A stretch of 64,000 nucleotides of DNA from Caribbeanibacter sp964518305 (lineage in GTDB: Bacteria > Gemmatimonadota > Gemmatimonadetes > Palauibacterales > Palauibacteraceae), in assembly GCA_964518305.1 (NCBI GenBank), contig CAZFDK010000004.1:1-64000 (forward strand), given 5' to 3'. The translations under genes and the position numbers were made by a program. Shown piece by piece: positions 8,130 to 15,806 of the stretch (its first letter is position 1; each line of letters opens with the position of its first letter). The notes below the pieces were generated by a model. The model saw only the letters and a program-made list of their open reading frames with translations, ran no database searches and was not told the DNA's origin.

Positions 8130-8717
8130 ATGCATCCGCCGGGAGGGCCATGCCCGGGTTCCCGGCGACAGCGAGTTCTTCCGCTTTTGACCGCCGCAGC
8201 GGCGGCTTCGTGTCTCCTGCTTCCTCTCCCGGCGCCTGCCCAGGACGGAGGTCCGAAGGTCCTGGTGGCGTCGGCCCTGGGGCCGATCGTGCTGGACGGA
8301 GACGTCGGCCTCGAGGCGGCCGCGGGCGTCGAGCTCCGTCGGCCGCGGTTCGTGGCCGCTCTGCGCGGTGCTGAGCTGGCGCTGGTGCCCGGCCAGGCAC
8401 AGGTGGGCTACCGGTGGGAGACCCTGTCCAACGGGCAGCGGCGGTGCCGCGAGGAGGCCACCGGCCGGTTCGCGTCCGATACGCGCTGCATCGAGCTGGA
8501 CACTGCGTTCGCCGTCTCCGCGGAGGCGGCCTGGCATGTCACCGGAGGGGCAGGTCCCGTTCACCTCGGCGCCGGCTTCCGCGCCGGTGAGAGCAGCGGT
8601 CCCTACGGCACCGTGAGGTGGCGCGCGGTCCCCGGCGCGGGGAGCGACTGGCACCTCCGGGCCTCGGCCGGTCCGGCGATCCTCCGCATGGCCGCCGGCT
8701 TCACGTTTCCCCTCTGA
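8130..8717 (+). CDS. Exported protein, possible small outer-membrane beta-barrel
   Basis: 195 residues with an N-terminal signal peptide (VLPLLTAAAAASCLLLPLPAPAQD). The mature part alternates short hydrophobic and polar strands with many Gly and aromatic turns (AAAGVELRRPRFVAALRGAE, AQVGYRWETLSNG, SAEAAWHVTGG, HLGAGFRAGESSGPYGTVRW, PAILRMAAGFTFPL). It ends in a Phe/Leu strand, as expected for an outer-membrane beta-barrel. Two cysteines (RRC, TRC) could form a disulfide. The family is not recognised. It starts five bases after the stop of the 84-residue gene, with GAGG nearby. Confidence 0.55.
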   Translation: MHPPGGPCPGSRRQRVLPLLTAAAAASCLLLPLPAPAQDGGPKVLVASALGPIVLDGDVGLEAAAGVELRRPRFVAALRGAELALVPGQAQVGYRWETLSNGQRRCREEATGRFASDTRCIELDTAFAVSAEAAWHVTGGAGPVHLGAGFRAGESSGPYGTVRWRAVPGAGSDWHLRASAGPAILRMAAGFTFPL

Positions 8718-8784
8718 CTGCCGCTCTTCCGACGGCATGCGCGACCGCCGGAAGCGTCGGCCGGACCACCCGGACCGGCAAGAG

Positions 8785-9438
8785 ATGATCAGCATGCCCC
8801 GAGAGAGGATCAGTGACGTGCTCCGTCTGCTCCGTCGCGTCGTCCCCCGGGCCCGGGAGCCTCCAGTACGGACGTCACACGTCTCGTTGCCCTCTCGAGA
8901 GCGCGCGCCGCTCCCGTTTCTCCTGCTCGGGGCACTCTCGCTGGCAGCCACGGCCTGTGGCGGCGGTGGCCGGGGTTCCGGTGGCGGGGCCGGAACGCCC
9001 GGCCGAGGAGCGCCGGCCGCGGAATCCGTGGAATGGGCCGGCCTCCGCTACGAGGTCTCGCTGCTGGCGAGTCCGGAGGACCGAATCCGTCTCCGGGCCG
9101 AGGTGACCAACGTCTCCACCGGCTACCGGGAGGCGGAGCTGCCCTGGTGTCTGATCCGCGCCCGGCTGCACCGCGACGGACGAGTGGTCTACGACCGGGC
9201 CGGGGCCGCGGAGGGGTGCGGCGACGGTATTCGGCTGATCCGCCTGGAGATCGGTCAGTCGGAGGTGTTCCGACACACGCTCAACGCGGACCGGGTGTTG
9301 GGCGACAGCCTCTCGCCCGGATCCTTCGAGGTGAGCGTGCGGCTCCCCCGGGCACGAAACCTGGGTCCCCCCCGCGCCAAGATGGAGCTCCGTCTGGGGA
9401 GCGTCACGCTGGCGCGGGAGGACGGATCCGGGCAATAG
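8785..9438 (+). CDS. Probable lipoprotein with BsuPI-type (proteinase-inhibitor) Ig-like domain
   Basis: The mature domain (about 130 residues) has the BsuPI / intracellular proteinase-inhibitor-like pattern: RIRLRAEVTNVSTGYREAELPW, then an LHRDGRVVYD strand and a SLSPGSFEVSVRLP ending. This is an Ig-like fold often found in secreted or lipid-anchored proteins. It is preceded by FLLLGALSLAATAC and a Gly/Ser-rich linker, consistent with lipidation at that Cys. The start is uncertain: ATG at 8785 leaves about 40 polar residues before the hydrophobic segment, 8737 and 8794 are alternatives, and a TTG at 8887 would give a conventional lipoprotein signal. Cellular role is unknown. Confidence 0.6.
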   Translation: MISMPRERISDVLRLLRRVVPRAREPPVRTSHVSLPSRERAPLPFLLLGALSLAATACGGGGRGSGGGAGTPGRGAPAAESVEWAGLRYEVSLLASPEDRIRLRAEVTNVSTGYREAELPWCLIRARLHRDGRVVYDRAGAAEGCGDGIRLIRLEIGQSEVFRHTLNADRVLGDSLSPGSFEVSVRLPRARNLGPPRAKMELRLGSVTLAREDGSGQ

Positions 9439-9450
9439 CCCGGGAGCGGG

Positions 9451-10428
9451 TCAGGCCTCCTGCCCGGACGTCTCTTCCCGGCTCGTCAGCGCCAGGTCCA
9501 GCTCGTCGGTCACCAGCGACCGGCCGCCGGCCTTCACCGTCAGCACCGGGGGAACACTCCGGCGGATGACGCCCTCGGCCACCGACCCCAGGAGAGCTCG
9601 CTTGACACCTGTCAGCCCGTGGGTTCCGACCACGACCAGGTCGGCTCCCTTCTCCTCGGCGAAGTCGGCGATGCCCGGGGCCGGACGGTCCTCGACCACG
9701 TGCACCGTCGCGTGTAAACCGGCCTCCTCGATGCGGCCGAGTGCCTTCTGGAGCCTCTCGGTCACCCGCTCCTTGATCTCGGTCGCCATCTGCTCGCCGG
9801 TGAGGGGAGCCGGATAGTAGAAGTCCGGGTACGTGATCTCCTCGACGACGTGCAGCAGCTGCAGATCGGCATCGAACTCTTGAGCGAGCCCGACGGCGTG
9901 CTGGAGCGCCAGCTCGGAGTGCTCCGAAAAGTCCACGGGGGCCAGGATCGTCCCGAAGCCCGCCACCTTGGCCGGCTCGTCCTGCTCCCGCGCGGTGAGC
10001 ACGGGGCAGGGGGCGCGGCGGACGACCTCCTCGGTCACGCTGCCGAGCATCAGATGCCGGAGCCCCCGGCGGCCGTGCGTGCCCATGACCACCGCGTCGA
10101 TGTCCGCCTCCTCCACGTATTCCAGCACCACGGGCGGCGCGGAGATGCCCCTGCGCTGCTCCCGCACCACGGTGAGCGGCTCCGGGGCGTGCTTCTCGAC
10201 GATCTCCTTCATCCGGGTATCCGCCCGCTCCTCCAGCTCCGTGGTCAGGCTTTCCATCTCTGGAAAGTGATGGCTGGGATTGGCCGGGTCCGACGCGTGG
10301 AGAACGTTGGCGTGGAGGAAATGGAGCTCGGCGCCGTGCGACTCGGCCAGCGCCACCGCATGGGGGAGCGCCTGGCGGGAGGACCCCGAGAAGTCCGTGG
10401 GGAAGAGAATTCGATCGATGTTCAGCAT
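9451..10428 (-). CDS. Universal stress protein, tandem Usp domains
   Basis: 325 residues made of two UspA domains (about 1-150 and 155-300). Both carry the ATP-binding signature GxxG-9x-G(S): GTHGRRGLRHLMLGS in the first and GTHGLTGVKRALLGS in the second, so both halves look like ATP-binding Usps. The first strand is RILFPTDFSGSSRQAL and the second domain opens ILAPVDFSEHSELAL. Tandem Usps act in survival of starvation, hypoxia and redox stress. The ATG at 10428 is preceded by CGAGGATCAGCC. A TTTTCCCCAC element and a TAGATT box lie upstream (10532-10615), the first copy of the motif recurring in this region. Confidence 0.93.
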   Translation of the reverse strand: MLNIDRILFPTDFSGSSRQALPHAVALAESHGAELHFLHANVLHASDPANPSHHFPEMESLTTELEERADTRMKEIVEKHAPEPLTVVREQRRGISAPPVVLEYVEEADIDAVVMGTHGRRGLRHLMLGSVTEEVVRRAPCPVLTAREQDEPAKVAGFGTILAPVDFSEHSELALQHAVGLAQEFDADLQLLHVVEEITYPDFYYPAPLTGEQMATEIKERVTERLQKALGRIEEAGLHATVHVVEDRPAPGIADFAEEKGADLVVVGTHGLTGVKRALLGSVAEGVIRRSVPPVLTVKAGGRSLVTDELDLALTSREETSGQEA

Positions 10429-10531
10429 GGCTGATCCTCGGCTGACGATTACCGTTCAGATGTCGCGCTAAGCTCGTATCGGCCCGTCCGACGGCCGGAT
10501 CGGCCCGCCGAATCTCCACCACCGCACAATC

Positions 10532-10615
10532 AATCTAGTCCCGGTTCCGGCGGAGCGAAGTCGGGAGATGGCGCACGATCACGTGGAGGAAGGAAGATCG
10601 CCCTCGTGGGGAAAA
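10532..10615 (-). promoter_or_regulatory. TTTTCCCCAC element and candidate -10 upstream of usp
   Basis: On the minus strand TTTTCCCCAC (10615-10606) lies about 180 bases upstream of the usp start. The longer CGTGGGGAAAACCACG around it is an imperfect palindrome (CGTGG-N6-CCACG). A TAGATT box (10537-10532) starts 69 bases after the motif. The region upstream is the 3' end of another minus-strand gene, so the element can only serve the usp gene. Function is inferred from recurrence. Confidence 0.5.
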
Positions 10616-10629
10616 CCACGGTGATACGC

Positions 10630-11286
10630 TCATACTTCTTTCAGTAGCCCGACCTTGAGGGCGAAGCGAACCAGCTCGGACCGGTGGTTCAGCTCCAGCT
10701 TCTTCATGATCCTCGACCGGTAGGTGTCCACGGTCTTCGGGGATATGAAGAGCTTCTCGCCGATCTCCCGGGAGCTGAAGCCCTCGGCGGTGAGCGCCAG
10801 CACCTCCTGCTCGCGGGAGCTGAGTTCGTGGAGGCGGCTCTGCTCGCCTCCCTCTTCCACCGTTTTGTATTCCTTGAGCAGGAGCTTGGTGGCCTGCGGC
10901 GGGAGGTAGACCTCGCCCTTGGCCACCACGTTGATGGCCTCCACGAGGTCGCGGTCCGCGCTCGTCTTGGTCAAATAGCCGCTCGCTCCTGCCTCGACCA
11001 CCGGCACCAGGTACTCCTCCTCGCCGTGCACCGTGAGCACGAGGACGTCGACGTCCAGGTCGAGGGCTGTGATGCGTCGGGTGGCCTCCAGGCCATCGGA
11101 CTCCGGCATGGAGAGGTCCATGATGACGATGTCCGGCTTCTCGGTCCGGGCCATGTCCGCGGCCTCGTCGCCGTTCGACGCCTCCCCGACGATCTCGATA
11201 TTGCTCTCGGACTCCAGGAGGGCCCTCAGGCCCGCCCGGAACATGGCGTGATCGTCAGCCAGGAGTACCTGGATCGGCTTGCCCAC
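10630..11286 (-). CDS. NarL/FixJ-type (LuxR HTH) response regulator
   Basis: 218 residues: a receiver domain (1-120) with acidic pocket D11/D12, phosphoacceptor D57 in PDIVIMDLSMPESDG, Thr in VLTVHG and Lys in GYLTKTS, followed by a LuxR-type HTH (about 150-215) with LSSREQEVLALTAEGFSSRE and VDTYRSRIMKKL. All phosphorylation residues are intact, so it should be a phosphorylation-controlled DNA-binding activator. GTG start with GGAGAAACATCAC upstream. No kinase is adjacent; the only histidine kinase in the window is a NarX/DosS-like HisKA_3 enzyme at 19685, a plausible partner. It is the best local candidate for reading the recurrent TTTCCCCAC element (inference). Confidence 0.93.
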   Translation of the reverse strand: MGKPIQVLLADDHAMFRAGLRALLESESNIEIVGEASNGDEAADMARTEKPDIVIMDLSMPESDGLEATRRITALDLDVDVLVLTVHGEEEYLVPVVEAGASGYLTKTSADRDLVEAINVVAKGEVYLPPQATKLLLKEYKTVEEGGEQSRLHELSSREQEVLALTAEGFSSREIGEKLFISPKTVDTYRSRIMKKLELNHRSELVRFALKVGLLKEV

Positions 11287-11594
11287 GTGATGTTTCTCCC
11301 GTCTGAGTCACTGTTCCGACTCGTCACCGCCGGTGTGGGAGTTCTTCCGACGGGGACGCCGACTCGGCCCTACAGTCGTCCACCACCATCGCCCGACAGA
11401 CCGGTGTCGAGACACCGGGTATCTTGGGGAAAAATGCGGGTAGGTCGCCTCCGTCACGTCCCCCATGAACGATATCCAGCGACTGCCGTCCGGACCAGAA
11501 GGGGCCGAACCCCGGCGCACGGTCCGGTGTGGCGCGGACCGCCCCCGCAGGCTGACACGCTGGCACCACGACTCCGAGCGGAAGGGCGATACAG
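11287..11594. other. 308-base intergenic control region between response regulator and aldo/keto reductase
   Basis: No credible gene is seen. The region holds the 11401-11418 inverted repeat and the TTGGGGAAAAA element (listed separately). Short frames here have no ribosome binding site and no recognisable sequence. The right end carries GGAAGGGCGATACAG before the aldo/keto reductase start. Confidence 0.5.
11401..11434 (-). promoter_or_regulatory. Inverted repeat plus TTTTTCCCCAA element in divergent intergenic region
   Basis: CCGGTGTC-GA-GACACCGG (11401-11418) has perfect 8-bp arms around a 2-base centre, a typical dimeric repressor or activator site. Immediately beside it, TTGGGGAAAAA (11424-11434; TTTTTCCCCAA on the minus strand) is a variant of the recurrent motif. 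Both lie between the divergent response regulator (start 11286) and aldo/keto reductase (start 11595) and could control either. The stem could also form in RNA. Confidence 0.45.
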
Positions 11595-12572
11595 ATGATG
11601 GAATACGACTTCTTCGGCGAGACGGACCTGAACGTTTCGCGCATCTGCTTCGGGACCTGGGCCTACGGCGGCGACTGGGGCTCCTTCGACCGGGGCGACG
11701 CTCTGGCGGCGATCCGACGTGCCCGGGCCCTGGGAATCAACTTCTTCGACACGGCCCAGGCGTACGGCTTCGGCACGGCAGAAGAGGTGCTTGGCGAGGC
11801 GCTGCGGGAGGAGATCGCCGACCGACGTGAGGAGCTCGTGATCGCCACCAAGGGTGGCCTGCGCATGGCCGACGGAGAGCTCCAGCGCGATGCCGGGCGC
11901 GACTGGCTCCGGCAGGGCATCGAGGAGAGCCTCGAGCACCTGGGGACGGACTACGTGGACCTCTATCAGGTGCACTGGCCGGACCCGGACACGCCGGCCC
12001 GGGAGACGGCAGCCGCGCTGGGCGAGTTCGTCGACGAGGGGCTCACCCGCTACGTGGGCGTCTCCAACTACGACGTGGAGGAGATGGAGGCGTTCCGGGA
12101 GCACGGGGAGCTGGACTCGGCGCAGCCCCCGTATCACATGTTCCGGCGCGAGATCGAGGACGAGGTCCTTCCGTACTGCCGGGAGAACGGCATCGGCGTT
12201 TTCGTCTACGGACCGCTGGCGCACGGTCTCCTCACGGGCAAGTACAGGCCCGACGAGGAGTTTCCCCCTGGCGACTGGCGCTCGGAGAGCAAGGTGTTCC
12301 AGGGAAGCGCGTTCCGGCGCAACCTGCGGGTGGTGGATCACCTCGAAGAGCTGGCCTCGGTGAAGGGCTGCACCGAGGCCCAGCTCGCCGTGGCGTGGAC
12401 GCTCTCCCACCCGGCCGTGGACTGCCCGATCGTGGGAGCCCGGAACCCGGAGCAGATCGAGGAGACGGCCCGCTCCGTCGAGGTGGAGCTCGAACCGGAG
12501 GACCTGCAGGACATCGATCGGATCCTGGAGGACGCCGTTCCCGTCGGAGGACCTACCCCCGAGGGCGTCTGA
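11595..12572 (+). CDS. Aldo/keto reductase
   Basis: 325 residues with the (beta/alpha)8 aldo/keto reductase pattern. The tetrad is visible: Asp and Tyr in NFFDTAQAYGFG (about 50 and 55), Lys in LVIATKGG (about 80) and His in LYQVHWPDPD (about 118). The NADPH-binding C-terminal part has CPIVGARNPEQIEETARSV. It is closest in style to the general-stress/YhdN-like AKR subgroup (FGTWAYGGDWGSFD near the start, RYVGVSNYDVEEMEAF). It reduces aldehydes or ketones; the substrate is unknown. Two ATGs in tandem (11595, 11598) follow GGAAGGGCGATACAG. Divergent from the NarL-type regulator. Confidence 0.9.
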   Translation: MMEYDFFGETDLNVSRICFGTWAYGGDWGSFDRGDALAAIRRARALGINFFDTAQAYGFGTAEEVLGEALREEIADRREELVIATKGGLRMADGELQRDAGRDWLRQGIEESLEHLGTDYVDLYQVHWPDPDTPARETAAALGEFVDEGLTRYVGVSNYDVEEMEAFREHGELDSAQPPYHMFRREIEDEVLPYCRENGIGVFVYGPLAHGLLTGKYRPDEEFPPGDWRSESKVFQGSAFRRNLRVVDHLEELASVKGCTEAQLAVAWTLSHPAVDCPIVGARNPEQIEETARSVEVELEPEDLQDIDRILEDAVPVGGPTPEGV

Positions 12573-12584
12573 GGGCCGAACGGG

Positions 12585-13970
12585 TCAACGCAGCTCGGAC
12601 GCCCTGATCGTTCGGCTCCAGACCTCGTGCCCGTCGGCGTCACGGACGCTGATCGTCATCCGTCTCTCCTCCCGAGGGCCGGCGAAGCGGAGAAGCGCGT
12701 AGTTCCGCTGCGTGACGGCCGTCTCCGGAACCCGGAGGAAGTTCGGCTCCTCATCGCCCGCGGTGTGCGGGGACGCGGTGAGCGGGGAGACCGTCAGATC
12801 GTAGAGCGGATAGGTCCCGGACCGGTCGAGCCGGGTCAGCTCCGTGAAGTGGCGGTCGCCGCTGAGGAAGACCACCCCGGGAATGTCCTCCTGCCGGAGC
12901 CGCTCCAGCATCCGCTGGCGCTCCGAGGGAAAGTAGTTGGCGAAGGTCTCGAAGCGGGTGAGCGGATTCAGGAACTGGCCTCCGAGCGCCACGAGCTTGT
13001 AGGTGGCGTCGCTGGACTCGAGGGCGTCGACCAGCCACCGTATCTGCTCTTCCCCGAGCATGGTGCGGGTCCCCGTGCTGCGGCCGTTCGGGGCCCGGTG
13101 GTAGCGGTCGTCCAGGAGGAACACCTGCACGTCCGCCCACTGGAAGGTCGAGGTGATTCCCGGATTGCCGTCGACGCCGTACGCCGGATTCCCCCAGAAC
13201 AGTCGAAACGTCTCGAGCGTGGTCCGTCGGTTCCACCAGGACCGGTCGCTGTTGTTCGGGCCGTAATCGTGGTCGTCCCAGATCGCGTAATGATGCGTGG
13301 AACCGAGGAGCGGCTGCAGCTCCGGGAGCGAGCGCGTGTGGGTGTACCGATACTGGACGCCGGTCCGCGAATGCCAGTCGGCTTCGCGGAGGTAGGTGTT
13401 GTCGCCCAGCCAGAGCATCACGTCCGGACGGTCCCGGTGAATGCTGCGGAAAATACCGTAGCCGCCACCGTATGGATCGCCCGGCCGGTCGAACGGTTCG
13501 TCGTTCACGTAAGCGCAGCTGCCCAGCGCCAGCGTGAACGACGGCGGCTCGCGCCGCCACTGCCACAGCTCCTGTGACTGGAAGACGAGGGGATACGGTC
13601 GCTCGATCTGCTTCCCGTCGACGTGGACGGCATATCGGTAGTCGGTACCGGGTCGCACCCGATCGGCGACGGCACGGGCGACGAGGGCGGAGTCTTCGCG
13701 AGTTCGAACCGTGTCGCTGGACCATCGGCGGTCCGGCTTCCCCTCGATCCAATACTCGAAGTGGACGTCCGCGGGGCCGGTCGTCTGCGCCCAGAGCAGC
13801 ACCTCCCGCATGGTCGAGTAGCCGACCATGGGCCCGGACTGCAGTGGCGCTGCCGTGGGGTCGGCGCGTCGCGTCTGGGCGTCTGCGCCGCGCGGAGCGG
13901 CGGCCAGGAGCAGGCCGCCCAGGAGGAGCAGGAGGGAGAGGTGTGGGCGTGGAGGTCGAGCTGGAGTCAT
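12585..13970 (-). CDS. Exported PhoD-like metallophosphatase/phosphodiesterase
   Basis: 461 residues with a signal peptide (LSLLLLLGGLLLAAAPRGADAQ), an N-terminal Fn3-like domain (about 45-145, typical PhoD_N, with REVLLWAQTTGPADVHFEYW) and a PhoD-like metallophosphatase domain. Metal-binding segments include ALGSCAYVND, VMLWLGDNTYLREADW, YAIWDDHDYGPNNSD, VFLSGDRHFTEL and LYDLTVSPLTAS. PhoD enzymes hydrolyse phosphodiesters and monoesters, with Ca/Fe cofactors in known members, giving phosphate-scavenging capacity in the periplasm or outside. No Pho box is recognised. It ends 12 bases from the convergent aldo/keto reductase. The Shine-Dalgarno is weak. Confidence 0.85.
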   Translation of the reverse strand: MTPARPPRPHLSLLLLLGGLLLAAAPRGADAQTRRADPTAAPLQSGPMVGYSTMREVLLWAQTTGPADVHFEYWIEGKPDRRWSSDTVRTREDSALVARAVADRVRPGTDYRYAVHVDGKQIERPYPLVFQSQELWQWRREPPSFTLALGSCAYVNDEPFDRPGDPYGGGYGIFRSIHRDRPDVMLWLGDNTYLREADWHSRTGVQYRYTHTRSLPELQPLLGSTHHYAIWDDHDYGPNNSDRSWWNRRTTLETFRLFWGNPAYGVDGNPGITSTFQWADVQVFLLDDRYHRAPNGRSTGTRTMLGEEQIRWLVDALESSDATYKLVALGGQFLNPLTRFETFANYFPSERQRMLERLRQEDIPGVVFLSGDRHFTELTRLDRSGTYPLYDLTVSPLTASPHTAGDEEPNFLRVPETAVTQRNYALLRFAGPREERRMTISVRDADGHEVWSRTIRASELR

Positions 13971-14160
13971 AGGTCGGGAGCGGTCCGAGGCTGCGGCCCG
14001 AGGTTCGTCGTCGCGGTGGAGGGCACCGCCCGGCGTGGTCCGCCCCCTGTCCGGGACGCACCCGCCGGGATGCAGGCGCCAGAGCCACGAAGGTAGGGGA
14101 TCCTCGGGGTCGGGGCGAAGCGCCGGACCGGCACGGACCGGGCCTGCGTACCGTCGGCCG

Positions 14161-14451
14161 CTACTCGGCTTCGGCCGCTCCCAGGTTGTGCATCAGGTGG
14201 CGGACGAACTCGTCCAGGGGCATCGACTTGTAGCGGGTGTTCCGCTTCTCCTGGAGCGGCTCCAGGCAGTCGTCGTGCGCGAAGGTCAGCCCGCGGTACG
14301 CGGCCGTCTGCTTACGCTCCCAGCCGGCGCGTCCGTCCGATCCCGGCTCGATGGTCTGGTCGCAGTACTCGCACTTCACCAGGGGGCAGAACCCGTCGGG
14401 GCCGCCGCGCTTGACGGTGGCCTTCTTCAGCTGGCGGACGACGATGGGCAT
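14161..14451 (-). CDS. Small protein with possible Cys/His zinc site
   Basis: 96 residues starting after GAGGAGGACCGCC. It is basic at the N-terminus (RQLKKATVKRGG), then has KCEYCDQTIEPGSD (a CXXC knuckle, with a further Cys in GFCPLV) and FAHDDCLEPLQEK, giving a CXXC-n-HDDC arrangement that could bind zinc. No family is recognised. It lies 76 bases downstream of the HPF/cold-shock fusion on the same strand, so it may be cotranscribed with it and could be a nucleic-acid-binding partner (inference). Confidence 0.6.
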   Translation of the reverse strand: MPIVVRQLKKATVKRGGPDGFCPLVKCEYCDQTIEPGSDGRAGWERKQTAAYRGLTFAHDDCLEPLQEKRNTRYKSMPLDEFVRHLMHNLGAAEAE

Positions 14452-14527
14452 GGCGGTCCTCCTCGGGATGCTGTTTCGGTACGCTTTCGGTTGAGCGAGA
14501 CGGCGGTCGGACGAAGACGGAGCGCCA

Positions 14528-15088
14528 TTACGGCCTGGACCGCGGATAGGGACGGACGGCGCTGGCCTGGGGGCCCTCCTCGCCGGGCTCCTCGGCGAAC
14601 GCCACCGGGGTGCCCTTCTCCAGCTGCTCGAAATCGCCCTCCCGGACGTCGTTCTCGTGGAAGTAGATCTCCCGGCCGTCCTCGCTCTCGATGAACCCGT
14701 AGCCCTCGCCCAGGAAGAGATCCCGGACCCGGCCCACGCTGTCCACGTCCGGGTGCTTGACGTCCCCTCGCTGCTTCCGCGCGTAGTCCTCCAGCTGCCG
14801 CTCCATGGCGTGGAAAGCCGAGGTGAGAGCCACGGACAGGTCCTCCCGGGACGGATCGTCGCCCGGGTCCTGGCTCACCACGAGCTCCTTCCCCGGCACC
14901 CGCGCGTCGATGCGCACGTGATACTGGTTGCCGGTCTCGTGTCGCTTGTGCGGCACCTCCACCATGACCCGGCAGGTGATGATGGGCTCGTAGAAGTTCT
15001 CCAGCTTCTCGACTCTCCCGTGGATGTCCCGCTTGAGCTCCTCGGTGGGCTCCAGGTTGCGGAAGCTGATCTCCGGTGGTGTTTCCAT
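14528..15088 (-). CDS. Ribosome hibernation factor (HPF/RaiA) fused to cold-shock domain
   Basis: 186 residues. Residues 1-110 are an HPF/RaiA (sigma-54 modulation/YfiA) domain: ISFRNLEPTEELKRDIHGRV, CRVMVEVPHKRHETGNQYHV, an AFHAMERQLEDYARKQRG helix. Residues about 118-172 are a cold-shock (OB-fold) domain with the RNP-like motifs GYGFIESEDG and EIYFHENDV. HPF domains occupy the decoding centre of idle ribosomes; the CSD would add RNA binding. GGAGGGACACG precedes the ATG. This architecture is known in Proteobacteria and some other phyla and fits the stress character of the region. Confidence 0.88.
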   Translation of the reverse strand: METPPEISFRNLEPTEELKRDIHGRVEKLENFYEPIITCRVMVEVPHKRHETGNQYHVRIDARVPGKELVVSQDPGDDPSREDLSVALTSAFHAMERQLEDYARKQRGDVKHPDVDSVGRVRDLFLGEGYGFIESEDGREIYFHENDVREGDFEQLEKGTPVAFAEEPGEEGPQASAVRPYPRSRP

Positions 15089-15191
15089 CGTGTCCCTCCT
15101 CGACGTCGTCGTAGTCGCGGCGCAATTGCGGTGTGGGTCCGATGAGCGGCTATGGCCCGGTGCGGCGCGCGGGGCGGCCGGCGCAGGGCGT

Positions 15192-15569
15192 TCACGCGGG
15201 GCTCCGGTCCGCCACCAACTCGGACAGCGGCAGGCCCCAGCGCGGAATCGTTCCTCCCAGGGAATGATACATCTCCTCGAAGCCCGTGTCCTCGAAGCCC
15301 ATCTCCTCCATCATCGGGAGCAGCTGGTCGAGGACCTCCTCGCTGCCGTCCTTCTCGAAGTATCGCGTGGCCGGGAGGTGGAGCGAGACCTCCGGGTTGT
15401 TGTCGTTCCACACCTCCAGCGGGATGTTGGGGATGAAGGTCAGGTAGGGCTTCCGGTCGATCACCGTGATCCGCGACCGGTCACCGACCTTCTCCGTCAC
15501 GTAGCGGGCCGTCGTCCGGCCGGCGAAGTTGGCGCCGAGGAGCAGGATTCGGGGTCTCGCGTCGCTCAT
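15192..15569 (-). pseudogene. NAD(P)/FAD-dependent oxidoreductase with large internal deletion
   Basis: An intact frame of 125 codons whose two ends look like opposite ends of a roughly 400-residue flavoprotein of the NDH-2/sulfide:quinone-reductase type. Residues 1-75 contain the FAD Rossmann start RILLLGANFAGRTTARYV, the acidic strand end ITVIDRKPYLTFIPNIP and WNDNNPEVSLHLP. Residues about 80-125 (LLPMMEEMGFEDTG, EEMYHSLGGTIPRWGLPLSELVADR) resemble the membrane-facing C-terminus of that family. The second dinucleotide fold, redox centre and quinone site are missing. The simplest reading is an in-frame deletion of some 250-300 codons, giving a non-functional enzyme; a misassembly is possible. 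Confidence 0.6.
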
Positions 15570-15714
15570 GGCTCGGTCCGTGTTCGGGGAGACTCGCGGC
15601 GCCGGAACCCGAGTCGGCGCGACTCGACCACAGGATACCGCCCGCGGCGTCCGGAGGGTGTCGGGAGAGGATCGACGGAGCCGGCAGGGACTCCGGGAGC
15701 GGCGGGGTCGGGCA

Positions 15715-15786
15715 TTTCCCCACACACGGTTCGACCCCCTCCCGACGGCCGGGCGGACCGGCTGGTCCCACGTTGACGACTATCGG
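15715..15786 (+). promoter_or_regulatory. TTTCCCCAC element and candidate -10 upstream of kup
   Basis: TTTCCCCAC (15715-15723) on the plus strand, 83 bases before the kup start. A TATCGG box (15781-15786) begins 58 bases after the motif and would leave a leader of about 14 bases containing GAGGAG. The region is shared with the divergent broken oxidoreductase. Confidence 0.45.
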
Positions 15787-15806
15787 ACTCCAGCGAGGAG
15801 CCGTCG

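Noticed and set aside
10606..10615. Matching the recurrent motif to the mycobacterial DosR box or a sigma-54 promoter
   Set aside because: The DosR box (GGGACT-type 20-base palindrome) and the sigma-54 -24/-12 pattern (TGGCAC-N5-TTGC) do not match TTTCCCCAC.
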